64,000 nt of DNA, from contig NC_037682.1 in NCBI RefSeq assembly GCF_003255815.1, positions 1,664,458 through 1,728,457 on the forward strand, written 5' to 3'. Shown one piece after another: positions 45,260 through 58,169 of this stretch. Position 1 is the first letter of the stretch, and each line of letters opens with the position of its first letter. Source of the stretch: Theropithecus gelada (taxonomy: Eukaryota > Chordata > Mammalia > Primates > Cercopithecidae). The notes beneath the pieces were generated by a model. That model did no database searches, was not told the DNA's origin, and worked only from the letters and a program-made list of their open reading frames with translations. The translations under genes and the position numbers were made by a program.

Positions 45260-46188
45260 AATGAAAACACCTGTACTTCAGTGGACACCACTAAAACAAT
45301 AAAGACAAGCCACAGACCAGAAGAAAACATTTGCAAATCACACAGCTGGTAAGGCACACAGCTGGTAAGGCACTAAGTCCACAATAAAGAACTCTCAAAA
45401 CTCAGCAATAAGATGGCATCTAATCTAGGGAAAAACAGAGAAGATTCTAACAGACGTTTCCCCAGAGACACAGGACCGGCTAGGACCACCAAGCGTGGCA
45501 TGCAAGTCACGGCCACTGTCCGAGCCCGCCACACCCACCAGGATGGCAGGAACCTACGGCAACCACGAGGGCTTGAGAGGCGGTGGGCAAACTGGAGCCT
45601 TCACACACCACTGGGGGGCAGAAAGGCCACAGCCACTTTCAGGAGACTGTCCCACGTCACACACATGCCTCCCATGGGACCCGGCAATTCTGCACGCCAA
45701 GAGCAGAAGACAGCCTTGTAGACAGCCCTGACTGAGCACGTGCCTCCAGCACTGCAGACGACCTAAACGGCCACAAACCGGTGAAGGAACAAGCAGATTC
45801 TATCTTATCCACACAAGGCCGCTTCTCACCAACAGCAAGGAACAAGTTTCTGACACACACACACGGATGGATCTCAAAGCATCTAGCTAAGTGAAAGAAG
45901 CAGACACAAACAAAGCAGGAACTCTGACTGCATTTACGTGAAATTCCAGCAAAACCCAAATGACAGTGCTGGAAGCGTCCCGTGGTTGCCGAGGGCGCGT
46001 CAAGGGGTTGGCTTCAAAGGGGCACGTGGGGCCTTCAAGCATCATGCATCGTGACCGTGGGATGCGTATGAGGCTACATGCATTTGTCAGAACACACCAA
46101 AGCATACGCTGTATTGCATATAACCTACACATACAACAAAACACATGCTTTAAATTGGTGAATTTTACTGAATATAAATCACACCTCT
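45260..46188 (+). mobile_element. L1 LINE 3' fragment (old)
   Basis: gaaaacatttgcaaatcaca, ctcaaaactcagcaataaga, ggatggatctcaaagcatct, gtgaaattccagcaaaaccc and atttgtcagaacacaccaaa follow the end of L1 ORF2 and the L1 3' region. Non-coding. A small dup (cacagctggtaaggca) sits at 45341-45372. Confidence 0.72.
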
Positions 46189-46371
46189 AGAAAGCTGACC
46201 AGACACACACAGAGAATCCACAGCCTGAGGAGAAGCCCTGGACTCCCAATGTGAAGGACTGGCCCGCACATCACCATGGGTTAGAAAGCTGACCACACAC
46301 ACAGAATCCACAGCTCGAGGAGAAACCCTGGACTCCTGATGTGCAGGACGGGCCCGCACATCACCATGGGT
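46189..46371. repeat. 93-bp tandem duplication
   Basis: tagaaagctgacc starts at 46189 and 46282, and both copies end cccgcacatcaccatgggt. Around ten differences between copies. Confidence 0.92.
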
Positions 46372-46682
46372 GAACCCCGCAGGTATGACGGTGAACAGAA
46401 ACAGCAAATGTGGCGGGGAATGGCTTCGTGACTCCACTGACATCAAGCTCATGGGCCAGACGCAGGGACCCTGGGGGCTGCTGGTTTTCCCACTGCATAA
46501 CACGGGCTGGTGTGGGCTCACTGCGTGCTTTCCTGTGTGTATGCGCTTCACACCTAACATCCGAAAATGAAACGTTCGACAATGTTTCTAAAGCAGAGGG
46601 CTGTTGTGCTCATGATGCTTTATTTTTGCTAAATGGTGCTTACTGTATGCTCACTGCATAGTTCCCAATTGTTTTTTGCTGT

Positions 46683-46980
46683 TTATTTTTTTGAAATGGT
46701 CTCACTCTGTCATCCAGGCTGGAGTGCAGTTGTGCGATCATAGGTCACTGCAGCCTGCACCTCCTGCACTCAAGCGATCCTCTCATCTCAGCCTCCCAAA
46801 GTGCTGGAATTACAGGCGTGAGCCATCACACCCGGTTAATTTTCAATTTTTTTTTTTTTCTGTAGAGACAAGGTCTAGTTATGTTGCCTGGGCTGGTCTC
46901 CAACTCCTGGGCTCAAGCAATCCTCCCGCCTCGGCATCCCGAAGTGCTAGGATAACAGGTGTGAGCCACCATGCCTGGCA
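46683..46980 (-). repeat. Alu (J-type), antisense
   Basis: tttttgaaatggtctcactc to gtgagccaccatgcctggca, with a T12 mid-element linker. Strongly diverged. Confidence 0.9.
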
Positions 46981-47298
46981 TCAGTTGCTTTTATATGAAG
47001 GATTTCACAATCACAGAAGCTGTACCTGTTTTCAAGATGGAAGGAACGAAAGCCACACGTCAGGAATGGGGAAAGCCCAGGGCCACCTGGAGGGCAAACC
47101 ATCCTTAGGGCCTGGGGTCCAGGGTCCTCAACCCGGCCCCAAGCCACAATCCCCAGTGAACACACCCACGGGGGACCACACCCAGAAGCCCAGCAGCTTC
47201 AGACAGCCCCAGGAGGCAAGGTCGGTGATACGCTAGGCTCATCCCCTCCAATGTGAGAAGTCACTACTCCCAGTGATAGAAACATCTCAGGAGCCACC

Positions 47299-47603
47299 CA
47301 GCTGGGTACGGCGGCTCACACCTGTAATCCCAGCACTCTGGGAGGTCAAGGAGGGCAGATCACAAGGTCAGGAGATTGAGACCATCCTGGCTAACACAGT
47401 GAAACCCCGTCTGCTACTAAAAATACAAAAAATTAGCCAGGCGAGGTGGCGGGCACCTGTAGTCCCAGCTACTCGGGAGGCTGAGGCAGGAGAATTGCTT
47501 AAACTTGGGAGGTGGAGGTTGCAGTGAGCCGAGATCGTGCCACTGCACTCCAGCCTGGGTGACAGAGGGAGACGCCATCTCAAAAAAGAAAAAAAAAAAA
47601 AAA
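47299..47603 (+). repeat. Alu (S/Y) with 20-bp target-site duplication
   Basis: gctgggtacggcggctcaca to an A-rich tail. Flanked by gaaacatctcaggagccacc (47279-47298) and the same sequence with one change at 47604-47623. Confidence 0.94.
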
Positions 47604-47711
47604 GAAACGTCTCAGGAGCCACCTGAGAAAAGCTGCTCTGTGACTTCAGACAGTCAGGAGCGCTGCATGGAGCCTTGGACATCACAGTAGTCAACCCCCA
47701 CGAGGAGCCTC

Positions 47712-47789
47712 CATACTGCGCATCAGAGGCGGGGAAAACTGGCGTTGCCACATACTGCGCATCAGAGGCAGGGAAAACTGGTGTTGCCA
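47712..47789. repeat. 39-bp tandem duplication
   Basis: catactgcgcatcagaggc starts at 47712 and 47751, and both copies end tgttgcca/cgttgcca. Two to three differences. Confidence 0.92.
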
Positions 47790-49600
47790 AGCAAGTAAAA
47801 CCCGGGCTGGAGTCAGGGAGAGACTGCTCAGGACACACGCGTCCATCGGCAACACCAATCAAAAGGAGACCACAGACCATGAGGAAGACGCAGTCTGGAC
47901 TAGGAGGGGATGTGCGGAGGGGGCAGGTTTCTGCAGGGAGAGCCACTGGTGCAGGGGTGGACACGGCCCCCTAGGCCCCGCAGTTCCCCTCACACAGCAG
48001 CCAAGGTCATTCCTTCACACGTAACTGTCCCCCAAGAGAGGAGAGCAGTGTGTGGAAGGGGAAAGAGCTTATTCCTACATGCCCAGCCCAGAGCAAAGCA
48101 CAAACCCATCCTACCCTGGCTCGTCTCCTTTTCCCAAGGGGGCCCACAGCCCAGTCGGCAGAGGAGGAGAAAATGCCATCAAGTCTACCCCAAACCCATC
48201 CCTGCTCCTAGCAAGCTGGCCAACAAGCCTTGCACCAAGGAGGAAAACGCCCAAAACACAACAGCTTTCTTCCACGCCACGCCGGCAGGAGACAGCGACA
48301 GCCTCTCTTCCTAGTGCAAGGGGCCTCTCTTCCACAGCTGACCTGGAGGTGCCAACGTCCATGGGCATGGACAGGCTGTGGCGCTGCCAGCATGCAGAGA
48401 CGGGTTGAAGCAAGCCAGGGTCATCCTAGCCCTGAAAGAAGTCCCAGGCAGCGCCACAGGCCTTGTACCCTCAGACAGTATGCCTTCGAAGCACAGCACA
48501 GCCCGTGGGCCTGGGGACATCCAGGAAGGAAGACACGGGCGGCCGGGCTGGGGGTCAAGTGTCCTCCTGGGGTGAGGGTGATCACTGACTGCCAGGAAGC
48601 CAGGAGCCAGGTGGAGGTCATGCAGAAAGAACTGCCTGAAGCCATCAGCGGGAGGGCTGGGGGCCAAGATTTCAGTATAAATTTAGAAGGCAGAGTAATG
48701 TACCACTGCACCTCCAAAACTGTCCATTTCAAGTTCAAGTCAAGCCAAACTCTGAACACTAAAGTGGCTACTGGAGCCTGAGCCTGCCTAGTCATTCTCC
48801 TGGCCCCCAGCCAACCACTGGCTGCGGGAGGGCAGGGGCCTCCAGGGATCTCTGACCCCTCTCCCTCCTGAAGCCCGTGTTTCGCTCATCCAGGAAAACC
48901 CCTGGGCTGGGGGACAGGTAGGAGGACTTAAGGACCCCCATCTATCATGCCACTGAAAAAAGCGGAGGAGCCCCCATACTCACCTGCTCACGGCAAGGCG
49001 GAGGGGCGTGGACTGATGGTTAAAACAAACAAGAGCGCTCATGACCCCTCAGGAGCTCACAGGCTCAGAAAAGCCAGGGGACAGGTGAGACCCTGCCTCT
49101 CTGTCACTCTGCGCTCTCCCCACTCCCAGCTTTACCAAGCCCAGCAGGCGCTGAGCACAGGCAGCTAGTGCCCAGGCTGCCTAAGAACAGGGTGGTGGAG
49201 CCCTGCCAGGCCACCCCACCCTTCTCTGTCTGGTATAAAAACCTTGGCTGCAAAATTTAGTCCAGGCTGAGTCCCTGAGTCCCATAGGAAGGAAGCTGGG
49301 AGCCCCACAAGGGAGGAGCAGTGGCCTGTGAGAGCACAACCCCCACTCCATGGCCCCCTGGAGCTGGTGAGAAGTCAGCCCGAAGTGCCCACTCGGCAAC
49401 CCCTGAGGACCCCTGGCTGTGGGGACCCTCTCGGTCACGGGTCAGACCCCAGGTCCTGCCATGGCCATCTGGCCTGCAGGGGCTCAAACAGAAAAACTGG
49501 AAATCAATGTTTTTGTCAGTATTTTTTTCCCCAAAAAATACTGAGATCAGTCGAGAAACAACTTTTCCTTAGAAAAATGCCAGAAAGAAATGGAAATGTG
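47790..49600. other. no gene seen
   Basis: GC-rich unique sequence with no recognisable exon or interspersed repeat apart from weak MIR-like traces near 48670-48770. Confidence 0.4.
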
Positions 49601-49605
49601 CCCCT

Positions 49606-49776
49606 GCACTCTGGAACAGCGGGGGGTCTCCAAAGACAGACACAACCCCAAGAGATGCATGGAAGTGACTGATGCCCTGCTCTCCCCTCTGTGCTCTGGA
49701 ACGGTGGGGGGGGGTCTCCAGAGATGGACACAACCCCGAGAGACGCACGGAGGTGACTGATGCCCTGCCCTCCCCT
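49606..49776. repeat. 85-bp tandem duplication
   Basis: ctggaac(a/g)g(c/t)gggggg at 49611 and 49696, followed in both by tctcca(a/g)aga and cacaacccc(a/g)agaga, then gtgactgatgccctgc. About ten differences, plus G-run length variation. Confidence 0.9.
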
Positions 49777-51227
49777 TCACAGAAGTCAGCAAAGCCACCC
49801 ACCATAGGCCTGCGGGAGAACGGGCACTCCTGATATGCGCGCAGGCGGCTCTGGGTGGGCAGGGCAGCTTCCTGGGCACATACCGGCTACACTGCAAAGG
49901 GTGTGGTCAAACGTCACTGCACAGACCCCCGAGGTGATAGTTCAAACAAACACCATCCTCCCTGTCCTGCTGTGGACGCTGGGTGTGGGGTGCGCCTGGG
50001 GCAGGGCTCTGGCCCGAGGTGTCTGGTAAAGGGGGTAATAGGGTGGGCTCCAGAAGGCTGGGAGGAAGGCAACTGAAGACCTGGAAGCCCACTCCCAGGG
50101 GAAAAAGGCACCAGGCGGGCAGGTGGGCTGCCCCTGCAGGGGCACATTCCCCTCTAATTGGAAATGCTGTTTTCGTCTTTGAAACTGGAGAAAATGCGTC
50201 ATATGTGGGAGTACCCCACATTCCAAGGGTGACAGGCACAAGGCAAGAGGGAAAACTAGAGTGGGAGGTGCCACCGCCCATACTTCAGATTCCTCAAGTG
50301 GGGGTCCATGGCTGAGGCTGTGCAGGGAGGAGACACAGCACAGGGCACCCTTGGGAACAGAGGGGTGCAACAGCTGTCCCCCCTGCAGGGCAAGGTGGCC
50401 TGGCAGCCCAGTCCCTCATGCACAGAGAGTTCCACGCAGCCTCTGCACTGGCCACCCAGCCAGCCCTGATCCAGCCTCGGGCCTCAGTCAGAGAACCCTC
50501 CTCAAACCAAGTCACCAGGGCCTGCCTCTCCCTCTCAGGGTCAGGCACATGCCCCCTCAGGCCAGCCTTGCCCCAGAGTCCTCAGCCCCAGGAGCCTGCA
50601 GACCCACCCCCAATGTCGTTCCTGCCAGCCTTTGTCCAATGTCACCTAGGAGACCCTAGCCTCCACCTCAACCAGCAATGCCATCTGCTCTGTGTCTTGC
50701 TGGGTCCTATCAGTCCAACGGGAGCAGAAGTGGGAGCACAGCAGTGATTTTCTGCTCTGTCCTAGGGGCTGAGAACAGGGGCAGTGCTAGCAGGTGGAAC
50801 CTGAAAGCGTTTGAGTGAATAAGCTCCTCATATACAAATACGAATGTCTGCAAACCAGTAAGAACAAAATGACCATCATCCCCTCCCCAAAAAAGGGGCA
50901 AAGAAAACACCATCCACAGGCAGAAAATTACTACAAATGGTCAAAACCACAAGAAGATCAACTTCCCTAATTTAGAAGCAACTGAAGACAAGACCTTCCA
51001 ATGATAGCCAGTGCTAGGCACCCCTGGCTGAGAAGCTCCTCAGAACGTTGAGAATGTAAAATGGGAATTTATCTCAAGTATTCAAACTCTGAGTGACTAC
51101 GAATAATAAACCTGAAAGAAGCATTGCTCATGAAAGAAAATGCTGGAAACTGCCTAACACACTCACAGGGCCTCTTTAGCAAGTCCGGCTATGCAGTCAT
51201 CAAAGAGGTAGAAGAGCCCAGCAGGCA

Positions 51228-51350
51228 GGGACCCGGGAGGTCAACGCCAGGGCTGCAGGGGACCCGGGAGGTCAGCGCCAGGGCTGCAGGGGACCTGGGA
51301 AGTCAGAGCCAGGGCTGTGAGGGCACTTGGGTGGCCAGAGCCAGGCTTGC
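51228..51350. repeat. 31-bp minisatellite, about four copies
   Basis: Units acccgggaggtcaacgccag, acccgggaggtcagcgccag, acctgggaagtcagagccag and acttgggtggccagagccag start at 51231, 51262, 51293 and 51325. Increasing divergence toward the right suggests ordered duplication. Confidence 0.92.
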
Positions 51351-52165
51351 CTGGTGACAGCTGGAAGGTACATACCTCCAGAGCTTTAGGGGTAAGCCTG
51401 TGTATTTTACTTTCTTTATATTTCTATGAATTGTTGGAATTTTCCATGTCAAAATACATCATCACCACAATCAGAAGAAAAAAAAACTATTTTAATTTCG
51501 GGAAGAGTGAAAAGGCCTACAAAGAAAATGCCCAGCTTCTCCAATGCAAGCAGAAGCTGCTGAGGCACAAACAAGGCGAGAGCTGTGGAGACAGGCTGGG
51601 GGGCTGGTGGCCACCCCATCAGGTGGGCTCCTAGGTGGCTGGTACCACAGTCAGGACAACTCACTCCATCAGTAGAACTTTCTTCAGGATGGAACACAGG
51701 GCTTGGGTTGAATTTACCTCCGTTTTAAGAAGTAAACTGGTTTTCCCTCAAAATGTCTTTAACAAATAGACACTGCAGGTCCAACAGGGAGAATGAGAAG
51801 CGTGGGCGGGCACCACCAACACGTGTGTCTCAGGACTGCCGGCAGCAGGCACCCCTCCACCAGTCTCGGGCAAGGCGCTGTCACTCCGGTTGTTCACACT
51901 GAAGCCAGGTGCAGCCTGTTCGGAATGTGGAAGACCCAAGATGGGCCTGAGGCAAGACGGGTGGCAGAGGTGGCCCCCCAGTGACACACTGCTGGGGAGG
52001 CTCCAAGCCGTTCCTGACGACAAGGGGCAAAGTCTCATCTCTGACTCCCCACTGCCGGCACAGCCACACACGGTGGTCCTGACGCCCGTTGCCCACTCTC
52101 TCCACATCCTTAGACCCTTCCTCTTTCCTCACACTCGACCTCCTCAGAACTTCCTGAAGGCGGTG
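51351..52165. other. no gene seen
   Basis: An L1-like tail trace (tatttctatgaattgttgga, attttccatgtcaaaat) is at 51418-51458; the rest is unique. Confidence 0.4.
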
Positions 52166-52169
52166 CTTG

Positions 52170-52340
52170 GGAAGTAATTTTTTCAGAATTCACACATGAG
52201 AAAATATTCTCATTCTATTCTCACAGGATTGATGTACTGATGCCGAGGTCTACTCTGGAAATCCTTTTCTGAACACGTTTTGAAGACCGTCTTCTAGTTT
52301 CCAGGTTGGAATTCATATTCTGGTTCTCAGTACACTGTAG
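52170..52340 (-). mobile_element. LINE-like fragment, left part
   Basis: AT-richer DNA (tctattctcacaggattgat, cttctagtttccaggttgga) that appears to resume at 52725 after an inserted LTR. The family is not certain. Confidence 0.35.
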
Positions 52341-52344
52341 ATGA

Positions 52345-52720
52345 CCTGGTGCTACGCTCTGAATGTGTCCCCAAAAAGCATGTGCCGGAAACGGAACACC
52401 CACTGCTGCAGCGCTAGGAGGTGGGGCCTGGTGGGCGGTGCTTAGGGGTGGGGCTGGAGGTGGGGCCTGGTGGGCGGTGCTTAGGAATGGGGGAGGCTCT
52501 GCCCTCCGAATGGATTAATGTGATTCTGAAAGGGCTTGGGGCTCTGAGTTCCACCTCCGGCCCTTCCACCTCTCCCCACGAGGTGACACTACACAAAGGC
52601 TCTGGGCAAACATGTGACCCTCAATCTCGGAATTCCGAACCTCCAAACTGTAAGCAATAAACCTCAGTTCTCTGTAGACCACTCAGTCTCAGGTATCGTT
52701 TCAGCAGCACAAACAGACGA
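52345..52720 (+). mobile_element. MLT1-type LTR with internal 39-bp duplication
   Basis: ctctgaatgtgtccccaaaa at the 5' side, then taggaggtggggcctg, gaatggattaatgtgattct, gaacctccaaactgtaagca, ataaacctcagttctctgta and ctcaggtatcgtttcagcag. This is the classic MaLR LTR order including the AATAAA. The segment ggaggtggggcctggtgggc is doubled (52417-52455 and 52456-52494). Confidence 0.85.
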
Positions 52721-52724
52721 AGGG

Positions 52725-53220
52725 GTTTTGTTTTGCTTTGTTTTTCTCTCTGGAAGTCTTAAACATACGCTCTTTATCCCTAGCATCTTCTGATGTCGCC
52801 TTTTCATTCACTGCATTGGACACTCTGTGAGCCAGTTTCATCTGTGAATTCATTTCTGGAAAACTGTGGCATTCCTTTGACGATTTCCTCCCTTCTATTT
52901 CCTGCTGTTCCTGGAACTCCTACCAAGCTATAGCGACCCCTGCCTGATGCTCGGTTTCGTACCTTTGCGCTCCTGATGTCTGCGCCTGATACCCTGCCCC
53001 GCGCAGTCTGCCTGCTGGGAAGGGCGCCCAGCACCATCTCCCACGCCTCACTGGCTGTCTGATCCTCCTCTCTCAGGCACTCTTTGCTGTGCGCCGGACG
53101 CTCCTTTCTGTAACTTGGTCTTTACAACTCTGAGGAGACTCACGAACGCTCTGCTTTACTCTGTGGTTTGGGCTGGTTTCCTGCTTTTTCATCTGCTTTG
53201 GTCTATCTGGTGACCCCAGC
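52725..53220 (-). mobile_element. LINE-like fragment, right part
   Basis: tttttctctctggaagtctt, cattggacactctgtgagcc, tttcatctgtgaattcattt, gacgatttcctcccttctat and cctggaactcctaccaagct match an old repeat pattern I recall as L1-related, antisense. Ends unclear. Confidence 0.45.
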
Positions 53221-53229
53221 CCTCACATC

Positions 53230-55420
53230 ACACGTGGTGGGAGGCACTGCAGAGCTCGCTGACGGCTCCAGGTGCACGGAGGGGGCTACGCTGGGGGAGT
53301 CTGGCTGTATTCAACACCTTTCCAGCATCACAGGAAACGACTTACCAGATTGAAGGGACTCACCCAGCATCCACATCATTGAATGCAGAGGCCACATCAG
53401 GGAACACACTGACATTTCAGAACACGAAGGGACACGGGGCAGCCCATCCTCCCCACTCGCAGTGCCTGAGGGTTTTCTCTCTTGGCTGGGGAGACTCCCA
53501 TTCTCTGCCTGGAGGGTGGACCTTAGCTGCTGGGGTCCTGAGGACCCAGTGTGGGGGGGGGGGGGGCAGAAGGGGACATCCACAGTGGATGCGGAAAGCT
53601 GTCAAGTCTTCGTGTGCAGGATGACGCCCTCCACTGCACCTGGGTCTCAGTAGACAGTGCTATGATCCCACATGCTTGGACTAATCCTCCAGACTCAGAT
53701 CAGACATGAAGGGGTGTCCAGCTGCTTCTAAATACACCTCCAGCCTCCAGGCCACCTCTGCTGTCTTCAGCTTCGCCATCCAAGGGGCTCCCAGACTCCA
53801 CCACAGCTTCTCCGTGAAAACACTTCCCCTGCTGGTCAGATTTCAGGTTTCCTGAGTTTGTGTTCATTCCACCTGAGCCTCAGCTTTCCAACTTCCAAAA
53901 TGTGTCTGCTCCTGTCTCCTCTGCACTCTCTGCTCCTGTGGGTTTCTGCCTCTCCGAAACTCCCCGGGAGCTTATCCAAGTGGGGTCGGGAAGCAGGGCC
54001 AACACAGAGGCTCACTGGTGCTCGTCAGTCGGAACCCTGTCTCTCCGCTCTTCAGCGTGCTAGTGGGACGGGAGCACCCAGGGAACAGCAAGTGCACCAT
54101 GACGCGGAGACTTTCATCGCCGCAGGCCACGGGGCTTGTCCTTCCCAGAAGCCCCCACCCACAGCTGCTGAGCGACACCCACACTGCTTCTCTCTTCGCA
54201 CAGTGGGCTCATGAGGAGTCCCGCCAAGCAGGAGCTCTGAGCCACAGCACAGAGTGCGCTGGCCCAAGTCCACGCCTGCATGCAAGCTCAGCCATGCGTC
54301 TGCTGGCAATAACCGTGGAACGAGCTCGTGAGGTTCAGAGAGTCCCACCCCAACAGGGAGAGCCGCCAGGAGCCCCAATCTCAGCAGTGACCGGTTCCAG
54401 GTCCCCCACGCACCGTAAGAGCGGGGGCAGCGGTGGACGGCAGTCCTTGAGCAGGGCACTACCTTCAGAGAGACCTCGACAAGTGAACACTTAACCCAGG
54501 GTTGACCCTGGGGCAAACACAGACCTCCTCCCGGTGCCCCCTTCAGAAAAGGTACTCAAACACTGGCCCCCATCATGAGCTGGGCATGGAACCAGGCACG
54601 GGTACTACCGGCCTCCTGGGCTTGGAGCTCGGTAGGGGAACCAATCCCGGGCCCTCGACCTGACAGGTGCCAGAAGGCCTCACACGAGACTCCAGCACTG
54701 GGGCAGGGAGGTTAAAGTAAACAGGACAGAGGGCTTCGATTAAGACAATACCTTTTCTCACCGTCAGGGGTGAAGGCGCTAATGCCAGCCGGCGCCCACT
54801 CAGGTAAGCACACAAGCTCTCCCGCCGCGGCTGCACCACATGCCTAATAAAGGGACAGCCGTGCATGTCCAGCTCCTCAGGCACATGTGCACACATGTGT
54901 GCTGCGCAGCACTGGCACCCCATTCCTGTTCTGTCCCAGGCATCTGGTGCACTCCCCGGTGCTCACCGGCTCGACCCCACAGCAGCACGAGACCTCACAG
55001 AGGGAGTCACACTCACGTGGTCGGGGTTCCAGAGTGGAGTCACACTCACGTGGTCAGGGTTCCACTCTGGTTCTGTCTGTGCTCACAGCCAGGACCCTGC
55101 AGGCTGGGCCCAGCGCCCGGCTCCCTCCGAGTGGCCAGCAGCGCCCTCTGGTGGAGACTGGCTTGGCCTCCGCGGCACTGCATTCCCATTGCAGTGGCCC
55201 ATCCAGTCCCCAAGTCCTAGAGAAGGCCCCTCTCTGTCCATCAGCCCTGGCAGGGTCCTTGGCGCCCTGGTCTTGGCCCCCATTCTCCACACCTGCACTC
55301 CTTGGCTCTCCAGGAACTACAGGCCTCAGGGGCGCTCCTGGGAGCAGAGAAGGGGATCGGCCTGGACCTTCCTCAGAGGCACAGCCTTCACAGAGGCACG
55401 AGGGGCTTTGCTGCAGAGGG
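53230..55420. other. no gene seen
   Basis: GC-rich unique sequence. It includes a G12 run at about 53555 and a 30-bp duplication gagtcacactcacgtggtc at 55004 and 55033. Long overlapping frames on both strands at 54865-55512 lack domains and are composition effects. Confidence 0.4.
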
Positions 55421-55424
55421 GGCT

Positions 55425-55550
55425 GCCACTGATCAACCAGACGGCCTGGGCTCAATTCCCAGCTGCGGGCCCTGGCCAGGGACATCACCTGTCTGCATTT
55501 TCCCACCTATAAAACGGGAATGCTGACCTCCAGCGTGTCCTGAGCAGGTG
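55425..55550 (+). repeat. MIR element
   Basis: cctgggctcaattcccagct, ctggccagggacatcacctg, catttt...cccacctataaaacggga and atgctgacctcc follow the MIR core (gtcacttaacctctctgtgcctcag..., tctgtaaaatgggga). Confidence 0.75.
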
Positions 55551-58080
55551 GAAGACTGTGGCCCTCCCTGGGGAATCCAACACCAGCCCCTGGACACCCC
55601 TGGATGCTCCTGAGCATGGCAAAACCAGCAAAGTCACCTCCCAGCGGCCCAAAAGGAGTGACCATGCCAACAGGGGCAGCAGTGACCCGACTGCTTCTGG
55701 ACACACCATCTGAGCAATCATTTTCAGAATTAACAGAACCAAGGTGACAAGAAAAAAGGCACTTCTGTGGCAAGCTCTGCTCCGAGTGGCCACGGAGAAG
55801 TTGAATCTTCTAGCTGTGCAAACAGAAGGTGCCAAGTACTGGCTGCTTTCTAGGTCTCTCTAGGTCTGACTGTCACCCCTCTCCTATCACTCCTAGGGCA
55901 GTACCCAAAACACCCACTGCTCAGCGGTGGCCACATGAATCGGAAGCACGGCATCCTGAGGCCACGGTGAGCCAATCACAGTAGACAGCTGGTAACGAGG
56001 ACACGAAATAGGCCTCACCAACAACCGGAGCAGCCCGATGCATGCGAAACCACACAGCACCCACGGGGCGGGGGCAGGGAAAGACTGGCACCCGCCCTGT
56101 GGGGGAAGGGGACAATTAGACAGTGGTGAAACCTATCAGGCCGGAGGTGGATGGGTGTCCCTGCTCAGACACAAGCACAGGAGAGACGGGCCAGTGCGGG
56201 CCCCGCTGCTCGAGCACTGCACGGTGGGGTGGACTGGCCCGCCACTCACAGACAGAAAGCAGAGAAATCGGAGTCCAGTCCTGTTCACAGCAGGGCTGCG
56301 TTCAAATGCAGGGCCTGCAGGTGGTGCCGTGAGGCAGGATCCAGAACAGAGGAGAGGCCCATTTCTGTTTCAGACAAAGAAAGGAAGACAGCCATTCCAG
56401 GTCCAGCACACAGGCCCCTGTGGGGAGGGATGGAGGCCTCCGTGCTACTTTTCACCACTGTAAGGTGAAGCATGTGACTTTACTTTTATAGTCTCTTTTT
56501 CAACATGAAAAAAAACATTACATAAACCAAAAATAAAACACAGAGCCAGGACAAGCCCCGCCAGGACAGTTGGGCCGGTGCCCAGCCTCTGTGGCCCGTT
56601 CCAGCACGACCCCAGCCTCACTGATAGGATGCAAAAGGCAGAGAGTACCCGGGTGCCAGGCTGCCCAGCCCCACCTCCCCTGGTGGGCACTCACCCATGT
56701 GCCACCTCCTCAGCCAGCAGTGCTCTCCCACCCTCCGGAGCCACAATGGGCACACACTACCCGAATGTGCTGGCTCCACCCCCTCACCTTATGGGGGTTC
56801 AACCCCCTGCCTCTCCTTCTCCACCACCCTCCGCCATGCCACAAACAGCTCTGGCTGAGGCCACCCTCAGCTGGCCACGTCCTCAATTCCCAAACCTGTA
56901 ACACAGGGGCAGGCACCTGTGGAGGCTGATCATGGCCTCCCCTGCAGCCACCCACCACAGCTCCTTCCAGCTCCTTCTCTCGCACCAGCTCTTCCTCTTG
57001 TCACCACTACCCCCGCCTCTGGCTCCCCCAGGCACACGCTTCCCCCGCCTCTGGCTCCCCCAGGCACACGGAGGTGAAGTCTCAGGCATACCAGACACTT
57101 CACCTCCAGTTCACTGTGTCCAGAGATGTCTGACGTAGGTACCGTGTCTGCCTCTGAGAGGCGCCCCCAACGCCTGCCATCTCTCCAGAGACAATGCCCC
57201 GCCACAACTGCCCAGGGACACCTGGCCGCCATCTCCACCACCTCCCTCCCCAGAGTGAGGCTTGTCAATTCCCTCCGTTACCGGCCAGAGCACCCAGGAA
57301 GGGTCGAGCACGGCTGGGCCAGACGCAACTCCCACCTCTCAGCACCTCAGGCAAGATCCTACCACTTTGTCCCTCCATTTTGCCACCTACATAACAGGGT
57401 CACAGTAAGCGCCCTGCAGGGTGTGGCGGTGAGCAGGGGGACAGTCAGAGCTCCAGGGCCCATCACGCCAGCACCTGTGCCAGCACTGTGCCCGCTGTGA
57501 CTCTGCCTGGTGTCGCAGCCAGAGGTCACTCTAACTGGCCACATAACCTCCACAGAGAACGGAAGAGGCTGAGAAACAAGGGGCCTGGGACAGTAGGAAG
57601 ATGCTGCCTGCTCTGACAGACACCCCCCCCCACCCCGCCCCTTCCCCCTGTTGGAGTCCACCTGGCTGTATTCGACAACGCCAGACAGGATGTAGAGGGA
57701 CGCTGCCCTCCACGGCTCACCTCAAAGAGCTCACTCAGAAGGGGAAAGGAAGGGCCACGAAAGGGTGAAACGCAATGGCTTCTCCATCCCGTCATACTGT
57801 GTGTCCGCAGCAGTTACTCCGCAGAGCTGTCAGGTACAACAGCCAAGACACGGGAAAACCTCAATGCCCAATGAGGAATCAAGGGACAGGGAAAGTGGTG
57901 CACACACTCCGTGGCGACCCCTATGAGACTGGCCTGCACGCAGGAACGGCTTCACGTGTGCGACAGCAGGGGGAGCAGGAGCTCCGGGCCAGACAAGCCT
58001 GGGGGGGAGCTGGGCCCCCATGGTCCTGGAGCTGCTTGCCTAGGGCTCGTCGGCGCAGCCAGCCAGCCAGGCCCCCCTTC
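55551..58080. other. no gene seen
   Basis: GC-rich unique sequence. A MIR-like trace lies at 57330-57450 (ccattttgccacctacataa, cagggtcacagtaagcgccc) and a 32-bp duplication of ccgcctctggctcccccagg at 57012-57072. No exon supported. Confidence 0.4.
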
Positions 58081-58084
58081 GTCT

Positions 58085-58160
58085 CTGCAGCAATAGTTCC
58101 GGGTGGTGGAGCCCAAGACGTGCATTTCTAACAAGGTCCCAGGCCAAGCAACCCGCTGGT
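58085..58160 (+). repeat. MER5A-like relic
   Basis: gtggagcccaagacgtgcat, ttctaacaaggtcccaggcc corresponds to the MER5A core (gcccgagaatttgcatttctaacaagttcccagg). Confidence 0.6.
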
Positions 58161-58169
58161 AAATCTAGT

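Noticed and set aside
54865..55512. 215- and 181-codon overlapping frames as a gene
   Set aside because: Two + frames and one - frame are open over the same GC-rich DNA, and a MIR element begins at 55425 within them. No domain or splice logic.
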